A stretch of 64,000 nucleotides of DNA from Aradus depressus (lineage: Eukaryota > Arthropoda > Insecta > Hemiptera > Aradidae), in NCBI GenBank assembly GCA_963662175.1, contig OY759224.1:22887489-22951488 (forward strand). Reading direction: 5' to 3'. Shown here one piece after another: positions 33,283 through 45,168 of this stretch. The notes beneath the pieces were generated by a model, which ran no database searches, was not told the origin of the DNA, and saw only the letters and a list, made by a program, of their open reading frames with translations. The position numbers were made by a program, and so were the translations under genes. Each line of letters opens with the position of its first letter. The first letter of the stretch is position 1.

Positions 33283-33485
33283 TGTAGCGACCTATGTATC
33301 GGAGGATCCAACATGGATTTAGGAACTCACCATACAGCTTCCATTTACGGCCGACAGGTGCATCCAAGTCAGTCCTCAAGAAACCTTTGTACAAGCTTGT
33401 TTCGATTAAAATTGATGTCCCCAAATAAATGTGTTGGGTATTAATATTATTAGAATTAAGCCCCCAACAATTGGTGACCCCAACA
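33283..33485 (+). repeat. 5' LTR of gypsy 2
   Basis: 203 bp, TGTAGCGACC...CCCCAACA. A short duplicate of ATTGGTGACCCCAACA at its end partly repeats the primer site. Confidence 0.92.
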
Positions 33486-33550
33486 ATTGGTGACCCCGTA
33501 TTGAACTGTTCAACATTATTTATAGTGATATTTCAAGTAAGTAGTGTAAA

Positions 33551-34384
33551 ATGTCTACAAGTGAAAGTGGGACCGGTGCAGAAGCACATTTTCCTAACAT
33601 GGCCGAAGCGAGCCACAACCTCGAAGCAAGTAAGGTTAGCATTAAAATTCCCCCTTTTTGGCAACAAAAACCTGAAATATGGTTTTACCAAATTGAAGCA
33701 CAATTTAATATTAATAAAATTACATCGGAGGAAACAAAATTTAATTATGTGGTATCACAAATGGATCCGAAGTATATCGAAAACATTTGGGATATCATTC
33801 AAGGGACTGCTACAAATAAATATACTAGAGCTAAGGAAACACTTCTTAATATTTTTAAAGAAAGTGAACAATGTAAGATTAAGAAATTAATTACGGGATT
33901 AGATCTCGGAGATATGAGGCCTAGTCAATTATTGAGAAAAATGCGGAACCTGGCTGGTACTGATATTTCTGACACAGTTTTAAAAACACTCTGGTTAGAA
34001 AAACTCCCAGATTCTATAAAGAATGTTCTCATTGTTAGTGAGGAAACTTTAGACAAAATAGCCATTATAGCTGACAAAATTGTGGAAATGAACCCACATA
34101 GAGACATATGTAGTGCTGATAGTAGACCCAGTCAAGATGCTCTAATTCAAGAATTGTTAACTAAAATTTCAAGCCTCGAGTTACAAATAAATGAAATCTC
34201 CGGTCGGTCTCGTTCTCACCACCGAGACCACAGTCGCAACCGTGGTACTAGCAAACCCAGAAAACGATTTGATCCACAGGGTAAATATTGTTTTTTTCAT
34301 TTCCAGTTTGGAAAAAAATGCTACCCTGATAAATGTCGTCAACCATGCGCCTGGAAAAGTCAGGAAAACTCCAACCTGCAGTAG
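33551..34384 (+). CDS. Gag of gypsy 2
   Basis: 277 residues. Capsid part with [34 protein letters not shown] and [20 protein letters not shown], clearly homologous to gypsy 1 Gag. The C-terminal zinc motif is [16 protein letters not shown], again the C-H-C-C type. The last 52 nt overlap pol. Confidence 0.92.
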   Translation: MSTSESGTGAEAHFPNMAEASHNLEASKVSIKIPPFWQQKPEIWFYQIEAQFNINKITSEETKFNYVVSQMDPKYIENIWDIIQGTATNKYTRAKETLLNIFKESEQCKIKKLITGLDLGDMRPSQLLRKMRNLAGTDISDTVLKTLWLEKLPDSIKNVLIVSEETLDKIAIIADKIVEMNPHRDICSADSRPSQDALIQELLTKISSLELQINEISGRSRSHHRDHSRNRGTSKPRKRFDPQGKYCFFHFQFGKKCYPDKCRQPCAWKSQENSNLQ

Positions 34385-37300
34385 AGATTGCGACGAGCTC
34401 TATTGCAGATAATATTGAAAATCGTCGAAATTTCCGCTTATTTGTTAATGACAAAAAAACGGGTGGGCGATTTCTTATTGACAGTGGAGCCGATATTTCT
34501 TTAATTCCAGCCAAGGCTACAGATAAAATTACATCTTCTAACTTTAAATTATATGCTGCAAACGGCACGTCCATACCTACCTACGGCGTCACATTACTGA
34601 CACTGGATCTAGGACTTCGTCGTGAATTTAGGTGGTTATTTATAAAAGCTGACATAACTCGAGGGATAATTGGTGCAGATTTCTTGAATCATTTTAACTT
34701 ATTGATTGACTTACATAAACATAGATTAATTGATGCAGTCACTAAACTTAGCACTTCAGGTAGTGTACTGGCTGTATCAGGAAATGAAGTCATTAGCACA
34801 ATAAATAAGTCTCAAGCAAAGTTTGCACATCTGTTCACCTTATACCCTGAATTAACGAAGCCATCATTTTCGCCCAATCACACGAAACATAATATTCAAC
34901 ACTATATCACCACCACAGGATCTCCAGTGCATTGTAAGGCAAGACCTCTCGCTCCTAAACGATTACAACAGGCCAAACGGGAATTTCAATTTATGTTGGA
35001 TCAAAATATTATCCGACCATCGAGTTCAGAATGGGCAAGTCCGTTACATGTAGTTGATAAAAAAGATGGATCTATCCGTCCTTGTGGTGATTATCGCTTA
35101 TTAAATGCCAAGACCGTACCAGATAGATATCCTATACCTCGCATAGAAGACTTCCATCACATATTAAATGGAGCTACTATTTTTTCTAAAATAGATTTAC
35201 ATAAAGCATACTACCAAATTCCGATAGCAGAGGAAGACAAAAGCAAAACGGCTATAATTACACCTTTTGGTTTATACGAATTCAACGTTATGAGTTTTGG
35301 TCTCAGGAATGCCCCTTCCACCTTCCAACGATTTATTAACACAGTGTTTCATGGTTTGGATTTTGTTTTTCCGTTCATGGATGACATCCTGGTCGCTTCA
35401 GCTACGGAAGAAGAACACTGTGAACATCTTCGTCTTATTTTTGAACGACTACAACGTTTTGGTCTCCGCATTAATGCTTCAAAATCAGAGTTAGGTGTTG
35501 AAGAATTACAATTTTTGGGCTACTTGATCACGCAAGATGGTTCCAGACCAGTACCTGAGAAGGTAAAGGCAATCAGAGATTTTAAATTACCAGAGACAGT
35601 ACAACAACTTCGTGCATTTCTAGGTGTCATTAACTTTTATAGACGATATATAAGAAATGCAGCGGAAACTCAGGCTATCCTTCATGACTACTTAAAAGGT
35701 TCCAAGAAAAATGATAAAACTAAAATAGTCTGGACTGAGGAGGCTATACAACAATTTGAACGCTGTAAAGATGATTTAGTAAATGCTACACTCCTAACTT
35801 TTCCAGATTCACGATTTCCGCTGGCGGTTTTTACTGATGCGTCTGATATAGCAGTGGGAGCTGTATTACAGCAGCACGAACAATCCGGATGGAAACCTAT
35901 CGCTTTTTATTCCAAAAAATTAAATGATGCTCAAAAAGCCTATAGTGCTTACGACAAGGAATTATTAGCAATTTATTTGGCAATTAAACAATTTAAGCAT
36001 CTACTGGAGGCACAAACATTTACAATATTTACCGATCATAAGCCTATTACATATGCATTCTTCCAGAAAAATGATAAAGCATCGCCACGTCAATTACGCC
36101 ACTTACAATATATTTCGCAGTTTACAACCGACATTCGACATATTAGTGGAAAAGCTAACATAGTGGCCGACACGTTTTCAAGACTTGAAGAAGTTTCAGT
36201 AATTGACTATGAAGAAATTGCTCGCAATCAAGAAAATGATCAGGAATTACCAACATTATTACAAGACTCCAGTTTAAATATGAAACAATGCAACATAATG
36301 TCAAAAAAGCCTCTCTGGTGCGATGTAGCTACGAACAATATCCGACCCTACATCCCAGAAGCGTTTCGCTACGAAATATTTAAGCAAATCCATAATTTGG
36401 CACATCCAGGAGTCAAAACAACAGTGAAACAAATAACGTCAAAATTCATATGGCCAGCCATCAAAAATGATATTAGAAAATGGACTCAAAGTTGCTTGAG
36501 TTGTCAACGCAACAAAGTGTCACGCCATACAAGGTCAGAAATAGGGACGTTCGAACCACCGGATGGACGATTTAGTGTCGTTCATGTGGACGTCATTGGG
36601 CCATTGCCACCCTCACAAGGAAATATTTACTGCATGACCTGTATCGACCGATTTACGAGTTGGATGGAAGTAATTCCTATGGCTAATAATACTGCAGAAA
36701 CAATTGCAAAGTTATTTTATAGTAATTGGATCGCAAGGTTTGGAGCGCCAGCTTCCATAGTAACTGACCAAGGCCGACAGTTTGTTAGTGAACTTTTTAC
36801 CAATTTAGCTTCGTTATGTGGAGCAAAAATACAGCATACGACACCTTATCATCCGCAATCGAACGGTAAGGTGGAGCGCTTACACAGGACTTTAAAAGCC
36901 GCAATTAGGGCTCAGAATAATCCGACATGGACAGATAGTTTGCCTACAGTCTTGTTAGGAATGCGTACAGCACTAAGGGATGGTTCGAAACATTCCATCG
37001 CAGAAATGGTTTATGGGACTACGATAAGAATCCCAGGAGAATTTTTTGATCCATCGTCACTTCCTGTGAATACAGACAATTTTGTGTCTGATCTTCAACA
37101 ATATATGGCACAATTAAGACCAATGGATACACGTAAAGCTTGCAACAAATCACTGTTCAGGCATAAGGCTTTGGAATCGTGCTCACACGTATTTTTACGA
37201 GTAGATCGTGTCAAAAAGTCTTTGGAACCACCATATGAAGGGCCATTTGAGGTAATCGTTCGACAAGATAAATATTTCACCCTTAGAATTAAAAACAAGA

Positions 37301-37548
37301 ACACCAACATATCTGTGGATAGACTCAAACCTGCACATTTAATGGTAACTGGATTAGATCATAGTGACACGTTCAGTGAGGGTACGGGCACGACAAAATT
37401 ACAACCAAAGACCAGCACAACAAAGATACCTCCAACAACCCTTGCCGAGCATCAGCAACAAACGTCGTCCCGCAGTGGCAGAATTGTTCATTTCCCACGA
37501 CGTTTTCTTGACGAGCTACAGGCAAGAGAGAAACATACCAGACGATAA
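34333..37548 (+). CDS. Pol polyprotein of gypsy 2
   Basis: 1071 residues without stops. Protease motif [12 protein letters not shown] (about residue 50). RT has [13 protein letters not shown] and the catalytic box reads FMDD (near 349), where gypsy 1 has YLDD. RNase H has [16 protein letters not shown] and FTDHKPI. Integrase has the HHCC finger (NLAHPGVK...CLSCQ), [20 protein letters not shown] and GKVERLHR. Same architecture and length as gypsy 1 Pol. Phe for Tyr in the YxDD box is tolerated in some reverse transcriptases, so activity is not excluded. Confidence 0.94.
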   Translation: MSSTMRLEKSGKLQPAVEIATSSIADNIENRRNFRLFVNDKKTGGRFLIDSGADISLIPAKATDKITSSNFKLYAANGTSIPTYGVTLLTLDLGLRREFRWLFIKADITRGIIGADFLNHFNLLIDLHKHRLIDAVTKLSTSGSVLAVSGNEVISTINKSQAKFAHLFTLYPELTKPSFSPNHTKHNIQHYITTTGSPVHCKARPLAPKRLQQAKREFQFMLDQNIIRPSSSEWASPLHVVDKKDGSIRPCGDYRLLNAKTVPDRYPIPRIEDFHHILNGATIFSKIDLHKAYYQIPIAEEDKSKTAIITPFGLYEFNVMSFGLRNAPSTFQRFINTVFHGLDFVFPFMDDILVASATEEEHCEHLRLIFERLQRFGLRINASKSELGVEELQFLGYLITQDGSRPVPEKVKAIRDFKLPETVQQLRAFLGVINFYRRYIRNAAETQAILHDYLKGSKKNDKTKIVWTEEAIQQFERCKDDLVNATLLTFPDSRFPLAVFTDASDIAVGAVLQQHEQSGWKPIAFYSKKLNDAQKAYSAYDKELLAIYLAIKQFKHLLEAQTFTIFTDHKPITYAFFQKNDKASPRQLRHLQYISQFTTDIRHISGKANIVADTFSRLEEVSVIDYEEIARNQENDQELPTLLQDSSLNMKQCNIMSKKPLWCDVATNNIRPYIPEAFRYEIFKQIHNLAHPGVKTTVKQITSKFIWPAIKNDIRKWTQSCLSCQRNKVSRHTRSEIGTFEPPDGRFSVVHVDVIGPLPPSQGNIYCMTCIDRFTSWMEVIPMANNTAETIAKLFYSNWIARFGAPASIVTDQGRQFVSELFTNLASLCGAKIQHTTPYHPQSNGKVERLHRTLKAAIRAQNNPTWTDSLPTVLLGMRTALRDGSKHSIAEMVYGTTIRIPGEFFDPSSLPVNTDNFVSDLQQYMAQLRPMDTRKACNKSLFRHKALESCSHVFLRVDRVKKSLEPPYEGPFEVIVRQDKYFTLRIKNKNTNISVDRLKPAHLMVTGLDHSDTFSEGTGTTKLQPKTSTTKIPPTTLAEHQQQTSSRSGRIVHFPRRFLDELQAREKHTRR

Positions 37549-37745
37549 GTGAGATAAGTGTTGTGAAAAGTTATACGCATAAGTTTTTCTAATTTCTGAA
37601 CATTTTATGTTACACACTATGTTATACATTGTATACTATGTTTTATGTTGTTTACAATATCTATATATTTTTTTTTTTTCTCTTTGCCATAAATGGGGCT
37701 GTCAGGTTGCCTTGTGTCGTTACTTAGTAACTGAGGAAGGAGTAT

Positions 37746-37948
37746 TGTAGCGACCTATGTATCGGAGGATCCAACATGGATTTAGGAACTCACCATACAG
37801 CTTCCATTTACGGCCGACAGGTGCATCCAAGTCAGTCCTCAAGAAACCTTTGTACAAGCTTGTTTCGATTAAAATTGATGTCCCCAAATAAATGTGTTGG
37901 GTATTAATATTATTAGAATTAAGCCCCCAACAATTGGTGACCCCAACA
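37746..37948 (+). repeat. 3' LTR of gypsy 2
   Basis: 203 bp, preceded by a purine tract GAGGAAGGAGTAT and followed by TGTA. Confidence 0.92.
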
Positions 37949-38000
37949 TGTACCCTATGTACCTTCCATACTGACCACACTAGTAACTGATATTAAGGCT
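37949..38000. repeat. 107-bp array, remnant between two LTR elements
   Basis: Half a unit (TGTACCCTATGTACC to GATATTAAGGCT). It is followed by the perfect 16-bp palindrome ATACTAATATTAGTAT at 38001-38016. Confidence 0.85.
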
Positions 38001-38254
38001 ATACTAATATTAGTATATTGTGTCTATTTAGGTCTACTATTTGAAAACAGGGAAGTATAATATAAGCACGCATTTGATCTTTCACTTTAATCTGGGTAGA
38101 AACTTGTAACATGACACATTAGAATAGTCTGGTTGGAAAGGTGACGCCATAACCTCTCGTAAACAACTTATATAGTAAACAGGTAAACATTGTTGAGGTT
38201 ATAACAGTCTTCCCCCTTAATTTGGAACTTGAATATTGAAAAATTTCATGGGGT

Positions 38255-39991
38255 TCAAAACTTGAGCTGATAGTCCCCCAGATAGGCTGGTGGTCGGCGA
38301 GTCCGTCCAGAACGTCTCGGCTCGACCATAGGCGCTCTCGGACCTGGATCTCCCGGTGCTGGTGTTGAGGCGGAAGTGTCCTGAGGTAATGCAGTGTTTC
38401 TTTCTGGAACCGAGATAGGCTTCTCTTCCTGAGGAGTAGCCTGATATGCCGGAGGAACTTGCCATAGCCGAAGTTCTGTGGCTTGCAGATTAAAATGGAC
38501 CTTCTTCACTAAGGTATGGCGGATTTGGTCCAAATGTCGTTTGATGGTGTAGCCAGAGTCGAGTTTGACAATGTAGTGCAGTACCCCTAATTTTTGAATG
38601 ATGGTACCAAAAACCCAGGTGTACTTATTGTTCTGTGAGTAGTCCCTTACTTGGACCCTCTCCCCCACTTTAAAAGTGCGGAGAACCTGGTATGTTGAAT
38701 CTGGATTTTTAGCTGGATGATAAGGTCGGAGTGCATCTAGCTTGATCCTGAGCTTCCGTTGAAGGTAGCGCTCAGCTGGAGACTGGCCACAAGCAAGTGG
38801 CGTTGCGCGATAACGGAGAAGGACGTTACTAGGGCGAGGCATATCTAGAACGGCTTGAACTTTTTTGAATTTAACTGACTTGGTTTGATTGACCCAGAAT
38901 TTTCTATATTTATCAATTTCTTCTAGGCTGATCTTCAAATGTCTAATCCATATGCGGCCTAAAATGGCTGGACGACCCTTAGGAACTACATACAATTCTT
39001 CGATAGAACTACGTCCTTTATAGGTCACTCTAAGAGAAACTTTCCCCTTAGGCTGGAAAACGTCATTGGTATATGCTCGAAAATAAATGTTGGTTGGAGT
39101 TAGAGAAATGTTCAACTGCAAACTCTGGAATTCATCCTCTGGGATCAGAGAAAAACCCGCCCCCGAGTCTACTTCCATGCGGACTGGGTGGTTGTTGACG
39201 GATACAGTGACGAAATACTTCTGAGAGTCAGCAACAGAGGTTGTACAAGGCAGCTGGTCGAAAATATCCACAATATTCTTATCTGAATTATTGTAGCACA
39301 CTTCTGTAACCTGATTGAGACCATATGAAAGAGTATTGTCTTCAAAAGATCGCATGTGTTTAGTAATATTATCCCCGGATGAATGGTTAGAGTTAGATGT
39401 CGAATAGTGATTAGGATACTTGTCGTTCAGGAGTGTTGTTATGCAAACCCGCATAACGTGTCCGTTCTTGCCACAGGCGGAGCAGCGTAATTTGGATCTA
39501 TCGATGCGACAATCTGGAGCACGGTGGTTATTTCTACCGCATTTGAAACAAAGATCACTGATATCGAGTTTTGCATAATCGATTCTAGGTTTTGAACAGT
39601 TTCTCGAAGAACCCTTTGCCATGGATGGTGATTTAGAACGTTTCTGAGACTTATCACGACGAGAACGATTGGAAATTTTGTTCACCTCTTGGCTTTGTGT
39701 AGAATTTGCTGGTTGTTGATTTGCGAGTTCCTGTGTTTCAAGTCGAGAAGCTTCCAAAGCCGTAGCTTTAGTCAATACATCAGAAAAAGTATTTGAATCG
39801 GACTGTAACAACAGTTCCCTAATCCAGTTGTCTTTAAGCCCTCTGATAAACTGTGCCCTCAAGAAAACATCCGCCACCGAGACGGTTTTGCTACAAGTGC
39901 ATGTTGCAGAAAATTTACATTCAGGAAGGTTGCGCTGTAGCGCCGCAACAAATTCAGCGATGTTTTCGTTAGGTTTCTGGTAGGTACTCAA
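38255..39991 (-). CDS. Gag-protease-integrase-tail fusion ORF of element C
   Basis: A 578-residue open frame; the N-terminal start is uncertain because gag begins upstream. It runs: Gag capsid end (NENIAEFVAALQRNLPECKF), two zinc knuckles (CFKCGRNNHRAPDC, CSACGKNGHVMRVC, about 148-187), an aspartic protease (VRMEVDSGAGFSLIP, about 272), then directly after about 365 the integrase C-terminal region (LLRYRATPLACGQSPAERYL, VGERVQVRDYS). About 700 residues of RT, RNase H and integrase core are missing, yet the join is in frame. The deletion could be selected for or fortuitous. It is a trans-mobilised derivative. Confidence 0.8.
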   Translation of the reverse strand: MSTYQKPNENIAEFVAALQRNLPECKFSATCTCSKTVSVADVFLRAQFIRGLKDNWIRELLLQSDSNTFSDVLTKATALEASRLETQELANQQPANSTQSQEVNKISNRSRRDKSQKRSKSPSMAKGSSRNCSKPRIDYAKLDISDLCFKCGRNNHRAPDCRIDRSKLRCSACGKNGHVMRVCITTLLNDKYPNHYSTSNSNHSSGDNITKHMRSFEDNTLSYGLNQVTEVCYNNSDKNIVDIFDQLPCTTSVADSQKYFVTVSVNNHPVRMEVDSGAGFSLIPEDEFQSLQLNISLTPTNIYFRAYTNDVFQPKGKVSLRVTYKGRSSIEELYVVPKGRPAILGRIWIRHLKISLEEIDKYRKFWVNQTKSVKFKKVQAVLDMPRPSNVLLRYRATPLACGQSPAERYLQRKLRIKLDALRPYHPAKNPDSTYQVLRTFKVGERVQVRDYSQNNKYTWVFGTIIQKLGVLHYIVKLDSGYTIKRHLDQIRHTLVKKVHFNLQATELRLWQVPPAYQATPQEEKPISVPERNTALPQDTSASTPAPGDPGPRAPMVEPRRSGRTRRPPAYLGDYQLKF

Positions 39992-40061
39992 AAAATAATG
40001 ATGTGATACACTGTGTTTCTTGGTGGTGCAAGCATTCGGCTAAATGCTTCAGTGAGATCCC

Positions 40062-40403
40062 TTATGAGAGGTTTTTGATTGGTTTGTCGGGACCCAGCAT
40101 CGAAGATAAGTTGTTATAATGAGTGGAACCGATCGAAACACTGAGAAGTTGAGCTTGCTTGGAAGGGTCAGTGACATTTTTGACCAACAAATAGTTTTCG
40201 AAGCGCTCCAGGTAGTTTTTGAATCTCTCTTTTTGTGAATCGAAAACTTCAAACGGAGGAATGAAATTATTAATGACAGGACTTACAGTATCGACGCGAG
40301 AAAATGACAATTTTTCAGTAAGTTGACTGACCAGAGTTGTTGCCAGGGTTGCTTGACTTCGGTTGAAAAGATCTAATAACCTTTCGAACTGGTGGGCGTC
40401 CAT
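40062..40403 (-). pseudogene. Gag N terminus of element C
   Basis: 113 residues starting MDAHQFERLLDLFNRSQATL, then FDSQKERFKNYLERFENYLL, a common gypsy Gag start. The frame is lost between 40062 and 39991, where a frameshift and an A-run separate it from the longer downstream ORF. Intact Gag would therefore need repair or frameshifting. Confidence 0.75.
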
Positions 40404-40690
40404 TGTAGTTATTTTCGATATAAATCCACTTGGTCACTTACAGTTACGGAATGTTGTTTAATCGTCGCCAAATATTGTGATCCCATTCTCGTCGCCAAAT
40501 ATTGTGTCTATTTAGGTCTACTATTTGAAAACAGGGAAGTATAATATAAGCACGCATTTGATCTTTCACTTTAACCTGGGTAGAAACTTGTAACATGACA
40601 CATTAGAATAGTCTGGTTGGAAAGGTGACGCCATAACCTCTCGTAAACAACTTATATAGTAAACAGGTAAACATTGTTGAGGTTATAACA

Positions 40691-43690
40691 ACTAGTAACT
40701 GATATTAAGGCTCAATAATTATCATGAGTGGCACTATGTTTCATTGTATAGTTCTTATTCAAATAAGTGTACCCTATGTACCTTCCATACTGAACACTCT
40801 AGTAACTGATATTAAGGCTCAATAATTATTATGAGTGGCACTATGTTTCATTGTATAGTTCTTATTCAAATAAGTGTACCCTATGTACCTTCCATACTGA
40901 ACACTCTAGTAACTGATATTAAGGCTCAATAATTATTATGAGTGGCACTATGTTTCATTGTAGAGTTCTTATTCAAATAAGTGTACCCTATGTACCTTCC
41001 ATACTGACCATACTAGTAACTGATATTAAGGCTCAATAATTATCATGAGTGGCACTATGATTCATTGTAGAGTTCTTATTCAAATAAGTGTACCCTATGT
41101 ACCTTCCATACTGACCATACTAGTAACTGATATTAAGGCTCAATAATTATCATGAGTGGCACTATGATTCATTGTAGAGTTCTTATTCAAATAAGTGTAC
41201 CCTATGTACCTTCCATACTGACCATACTAGTAACTGATATTAAGGCTCAATAATTATTATGAGTGGCACTATGATTCATTGTAGAGTTCTTATTCAAATA
41301 AGTGTACCCTATGTACCTTCCATACTGACCATACTAGTAACTGATATTAAGGCTCAATAATTATTATGAGTGGCACTATGATTCATTGTAGAGTTCTTAT
41401 TCAAATAAGTGTACCCTATGTACCTTCCATACTGACCATACTAGTAACTGATATTAAGGCTCAATAATTATCATGAGTGGCACTATGATTCATTGTAGAG
41501 TTCTTATTCAAATAAGTGTACCCTATATACCTTCCATACTGACCACACTAGTAACTGATATTAAGGCTCAATAATTATCATGAGTGGCACTATGATTCAT
41601 TGTAGAGTTCTTATTCAAATAAGTGTATCCTATGTACCTTCCGAACTGAACACACTAGTAACTGATATTATGGCTCAATTATTATCATGAGTGGCACTAT
41701 GTTTCATTGTAGAGTTGTTATTAAAATAAGTGTACCCTATGTACCTTCCATACTGACCACACTAGTAACTGATATTAAGGCTCAATAATTATCATGAGTG
41801 GCTGTATGATTCATTGTAGAGTTCTTATTCAAATAAGTGTATCCTATGTACCTTCCATACTGGCCACACTAGTAACTGATATTAAGGCTCAATAATTATC
41901 ATGAGTGGCACTATGATTCATTGTAGAGTTCTTATTCAAATAAGTGTATCCTATGTACCTTCCATACTGACCACACTAGTAACTGGTATTAAGGCTCAAT
42001 AATTATCATGAGTGGCACTATGATTCATTGTAGAGTTCTTATTCAAATAAGTGTACCCTATGTACCTTCCATACTGACCACACTAGTAACTGGTATTAAG
42101 GCTCAATAATTATCATGAGTGGCACTATGATTCATTGTAGAGTTCTTATTCAAATAAGTGTATCCTATGTACCTTCCATACTGACCACACTAGTAACTGG
42201 TATTAAGGCTCAATAATTATCATGAGTGGCACTATGATTCATTGTAGAGTTCTTATTCAAATAAGTGTACCCTATGTACCTTCCATACTGACCACACTAG
42301 TAACTGGTATTAAGGCTCAATAATTATCATGAGTGGCACTATGGTTCATTGTAGAGTTCTTATTCAAATAAGTGTATCCTATGTACCTTCCATACTGACC
42401 ACACTAGTAACTGATATTAAGGCTCAATAATTATTATGAGTGGCACTATGATTCATTGTAGAGTTCTTATTCAAATAAGTGTACCCTATGTACCTTCCAT
42501 ACTGACCACACTAGTAACTGATATTAAGGCTCAATAATTATCATGAGTGGCACTATGTTTCATTGTAGAGTTCTTATTCAAATAAGTGTATCCTATGTAC
42601 CTTCCATACTGACCACACTAGTAACTGATATTAAGGCTCAATAATTATCATGAGTGGCACTATGATTCATTGTAGAGTTCTTATTCAAATAAGTGTATCC
42701 TATGTACCTTCCATACTGACCACACTAGTAACTGGTATTAAGGCTCAATAATTATTATGAGGGGCACTATGTTTCATTGTAAAGTTCTTATTCAAATAAG
42801 TGTACCCTATGTACCTTCCATACTGAATACACTAGTAACTGATATTAAGGCTCAATAATTATTATGAGTCGCACTATGATTCATTGTAGAGTTCTTATTC
42901 AAATAAGTGTATCCTATGTACCTTCCATACTGACCACACTAGTAACTGATATTAAGGCTCAATAATTATTATGAGGGGCACTATGTTTCATTGTAAAGTT
43001 CTTATTCAAATAAGTGTACCCTATGTACCTTCCATACTGAATACACTAGTAACTGATATTAAGGCTCAATAATTATTATGAGTGGCACTATGATTCATTG
43101 TAGAGTTCTTATTTAAATAAGTGTACCCTATGTACCTTCCATACTGGCCACACTAGTAACTGATATTAAGGCTCAATAATTATTATGAGTGGCACTATGT
43201 TTCATTGTAAAGTTCTTATTCAAATAAGTGTACCCTATGTACCTTCCATACTGGCCACACTAGTAACTGATATTAAGGCTCAATAATTATTATGAGTGGC
43301 ACTATGTTTCATTGTAGAATTCTTATTCAAATAAGTGTACCCTATGTACCTTCCGAACTGAACACACTAGTAACTGATATTATGGCTCAATTATTATCAT
43401 GAGTGGCACTATGTTTCATTGTAGAGTTTTTATTCAAATCAGTGTACCCTATGTACCTTCCATACTAACCACACTAGTAACTGATATTAAGGCTCAATTA
43501 TTATCATGAGTGCCACTATGTTTCATTGTAGAGTTCTGATTCAAATCAGTGTACCCTATGTACCTTCCGAACTGACCACACTAGTAACTGATATTAAGGC
43601 TCAATTATTATCATGAGTGCCACTATGTTTCATTGTAGAGTTCTGATTCAAATCAGTGTACCCTATGTACCTTCCGAACTGACCACACTA
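40691..43690. repeat. 107-bp tandem array, block 2, about 28 copies
   Basis: Continues block 1 after the two LTR elements, with the same 107-bp unit. The last copies (from about 43490) return to the variant GTGCCACTATG and GTTCTGATTCAAAT seen in the very first copy at 32060, while the inner copies read GTGGCAC and GTTCTTATTCAAAT. In total the array has about 40 copies. Confidence 0.93.
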
Positions 43691-43699
43691 GTAACTGAT

Positions 43700-44123
43700 A
43701 CTTCCTGCAGATTTCGCTGAAGATTAATAAGTGTCTTTCTTGTGGTGTTTTGAGTTCACGTATGACATTTTGTGTCGATACATTCATTACAACGGCAGTT
43801 ACTGTACTTATGCAGCTGATTTAGAAGCTCCTACGGAAGACAACAGTTGAATATTAGTACAAACGGTCGACTGGTTTTGGAGGGGCAGCGAAAAGTCAAT
43901 TGATTAATTCGTTCTGGGGAAATACTTTGCTGGCGATTCACCTATTTTGTTTATATTAAATATCCAAATTTTATATATTAAATATCCAAATTTTGGAATC
44001 TAGAGGTTTGAAACGTTAAATATAATAAATTTCGCAACAAATTTTCGACCGATTACATAGTACTTTCCCCTATACTTAGTGTTAATAAATAACATAGACC
44101 GATTAAAAAAAAAATATATATAT
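43700..44123. repeat. Dispersed repeat with CATTACAACGGCAGTTA
   Basis: Carries CATTCATTACAACGGCAGTTA near 43785 and CCGATTACATAGTACTTTCC near 44050. Related pieces lie at 6400-6650, 51225-51545 and 56480-56590. No gene. The AT tract at its end is the target of element B. Confidence 0.6.
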
Positions 44124-45026
44124 TGTAATGATCCATATTGTCCATTACATGAATATTTAATAAATGGAAAATAAGGGACTTAATTGCAATCATTTTATTA
44201 GACCTAAGGAAGGTTACTGGGGGTTATCAAATCGATTTGTACCAGGGTCGATATAATATCAAAATAGATCAATTCATTCATTTCAATTATGTAATAAAAT
44301 TAAATGATAACCTAATAATGTGTTAACAATAAATGTAAGCAATTAGGATTGTATACGGGAATATGTAAGTAGTATAAAAAAAAAACAGATGTTTAGTTGT
44401 TTAAAGGCTGTAAAAATTGTGGCCAATGAGAGAGCGGAATCCAAAACGATGGAGAAGTGGTCTGTCCCCTCGTGGAAAGAGTCGTTTTATCAGCTCTGTT
44501 CAGAGGAGGTTTAGTGGAGTAGTTAGTGCCGTGAAAAGAAAAGTATGTGAGTCAGTGACAAAAAAAAGAAACCGGCTGTATGAAGGCAGAGGACATGGAG
44601 GGAGTGTTTCTGGAACATTGAACGTAGGATCAGAGAAGATGTTAACGCCAACCTGAAGAAATAAAAATGGTCTAGTCTAATATAAAACCCCGAGGTCAGA
44701 AGACGAAGTTAGAAGACATCCTTGCAGCCCATCGCTCAACTGCCACTCTGTTTGAAAATTCACTCTCATCAAGAAAAGAAAATAAAGAGTCCAGGTTTTT
44801 ATCTGTCATAAAAATTTCATGTGTGTAAAAATGTGTCACTAACCCTTTCTTTTATAAAAAAAAAATTTTTATATTCAAAAAATATATTTTTTGAATCTCA
44901 AATATAACTGTAACAACTTATTTTTTGTGTATAGTTTTTTTATTATTATTATAACCAGGTCATCTTAGAGTATAATTATATATAAATTTAAAATATAAAT
45001 GTAACCGAGTAAAAGCGATCGCTACA
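44124..45026 (+). repeat. 5' LTR of element B
   Basis: 903 bp. It contains ATATAAAACCCC near 44680 as a TATA-like site and AATAAAG near 44782. A short basic ORF from ATG 44426 is repeated in the other LTR. A primer-site candidate (CGCTTCGAACAGGGAT) lies at 45032-45047, and TGGCGCCCGAA occurs at 45069-45079; neither abuts the LTR. Confidence 0.9.
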
Positions 45027-45168
45027 AATGTCGCTTCGAACAGGGATTTGAAACATTAAATTTTTATATGGCGCCCGAAAAGAAATAATAAAAAGACCTT
45101 ATGTGTAATTTTGTGAAAATATTTGTAAAAATTAAGTTCAAAACTGTGTAAAAAAGTTAGCGTCCAAA

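Larger units (their letters stand above)
33283..37948 (+). mobile_element. CsRn1-type gypsy retrotransposon 2, intact
   Basis: Two LTRs of 203 bp (33283-33485, 37746-37948) look identical. They are flanked by a 4-bp TGTA duplication (33279-33282, 37949-37952), which restores the 107-bp unit AAGTGTACCCTATG when joined. The primer site TGGTGACCCC (33488-33497) again fits tRNA-Trp. gag and pol are both open, and pol is in the -1 frame. This is a recent insertion into the array. Its LTR, like that of gypsy 1, begins TGTAGCG. Confidence 0.95.
38019..40690 (-). mobile_element. Small deleted gypsy-type LTR element (element C)
   Basis: LTRs of 188 bp (38019-38206, 40503-40690), TGTGTC...ATAACA, with one clear difference (T/C near 38092 and 40576). 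On the minus strand the primer site TGGCGACGAGAATGGGA (40497-40481) follows the 5' LTR. Inside are a split gag, protease and an integrase tail, with RT, RNase H and the integrase core removed. I see no target duplication. The flanking array is not restored cleanly, so the site was rearranged. Confidence 0.9.
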
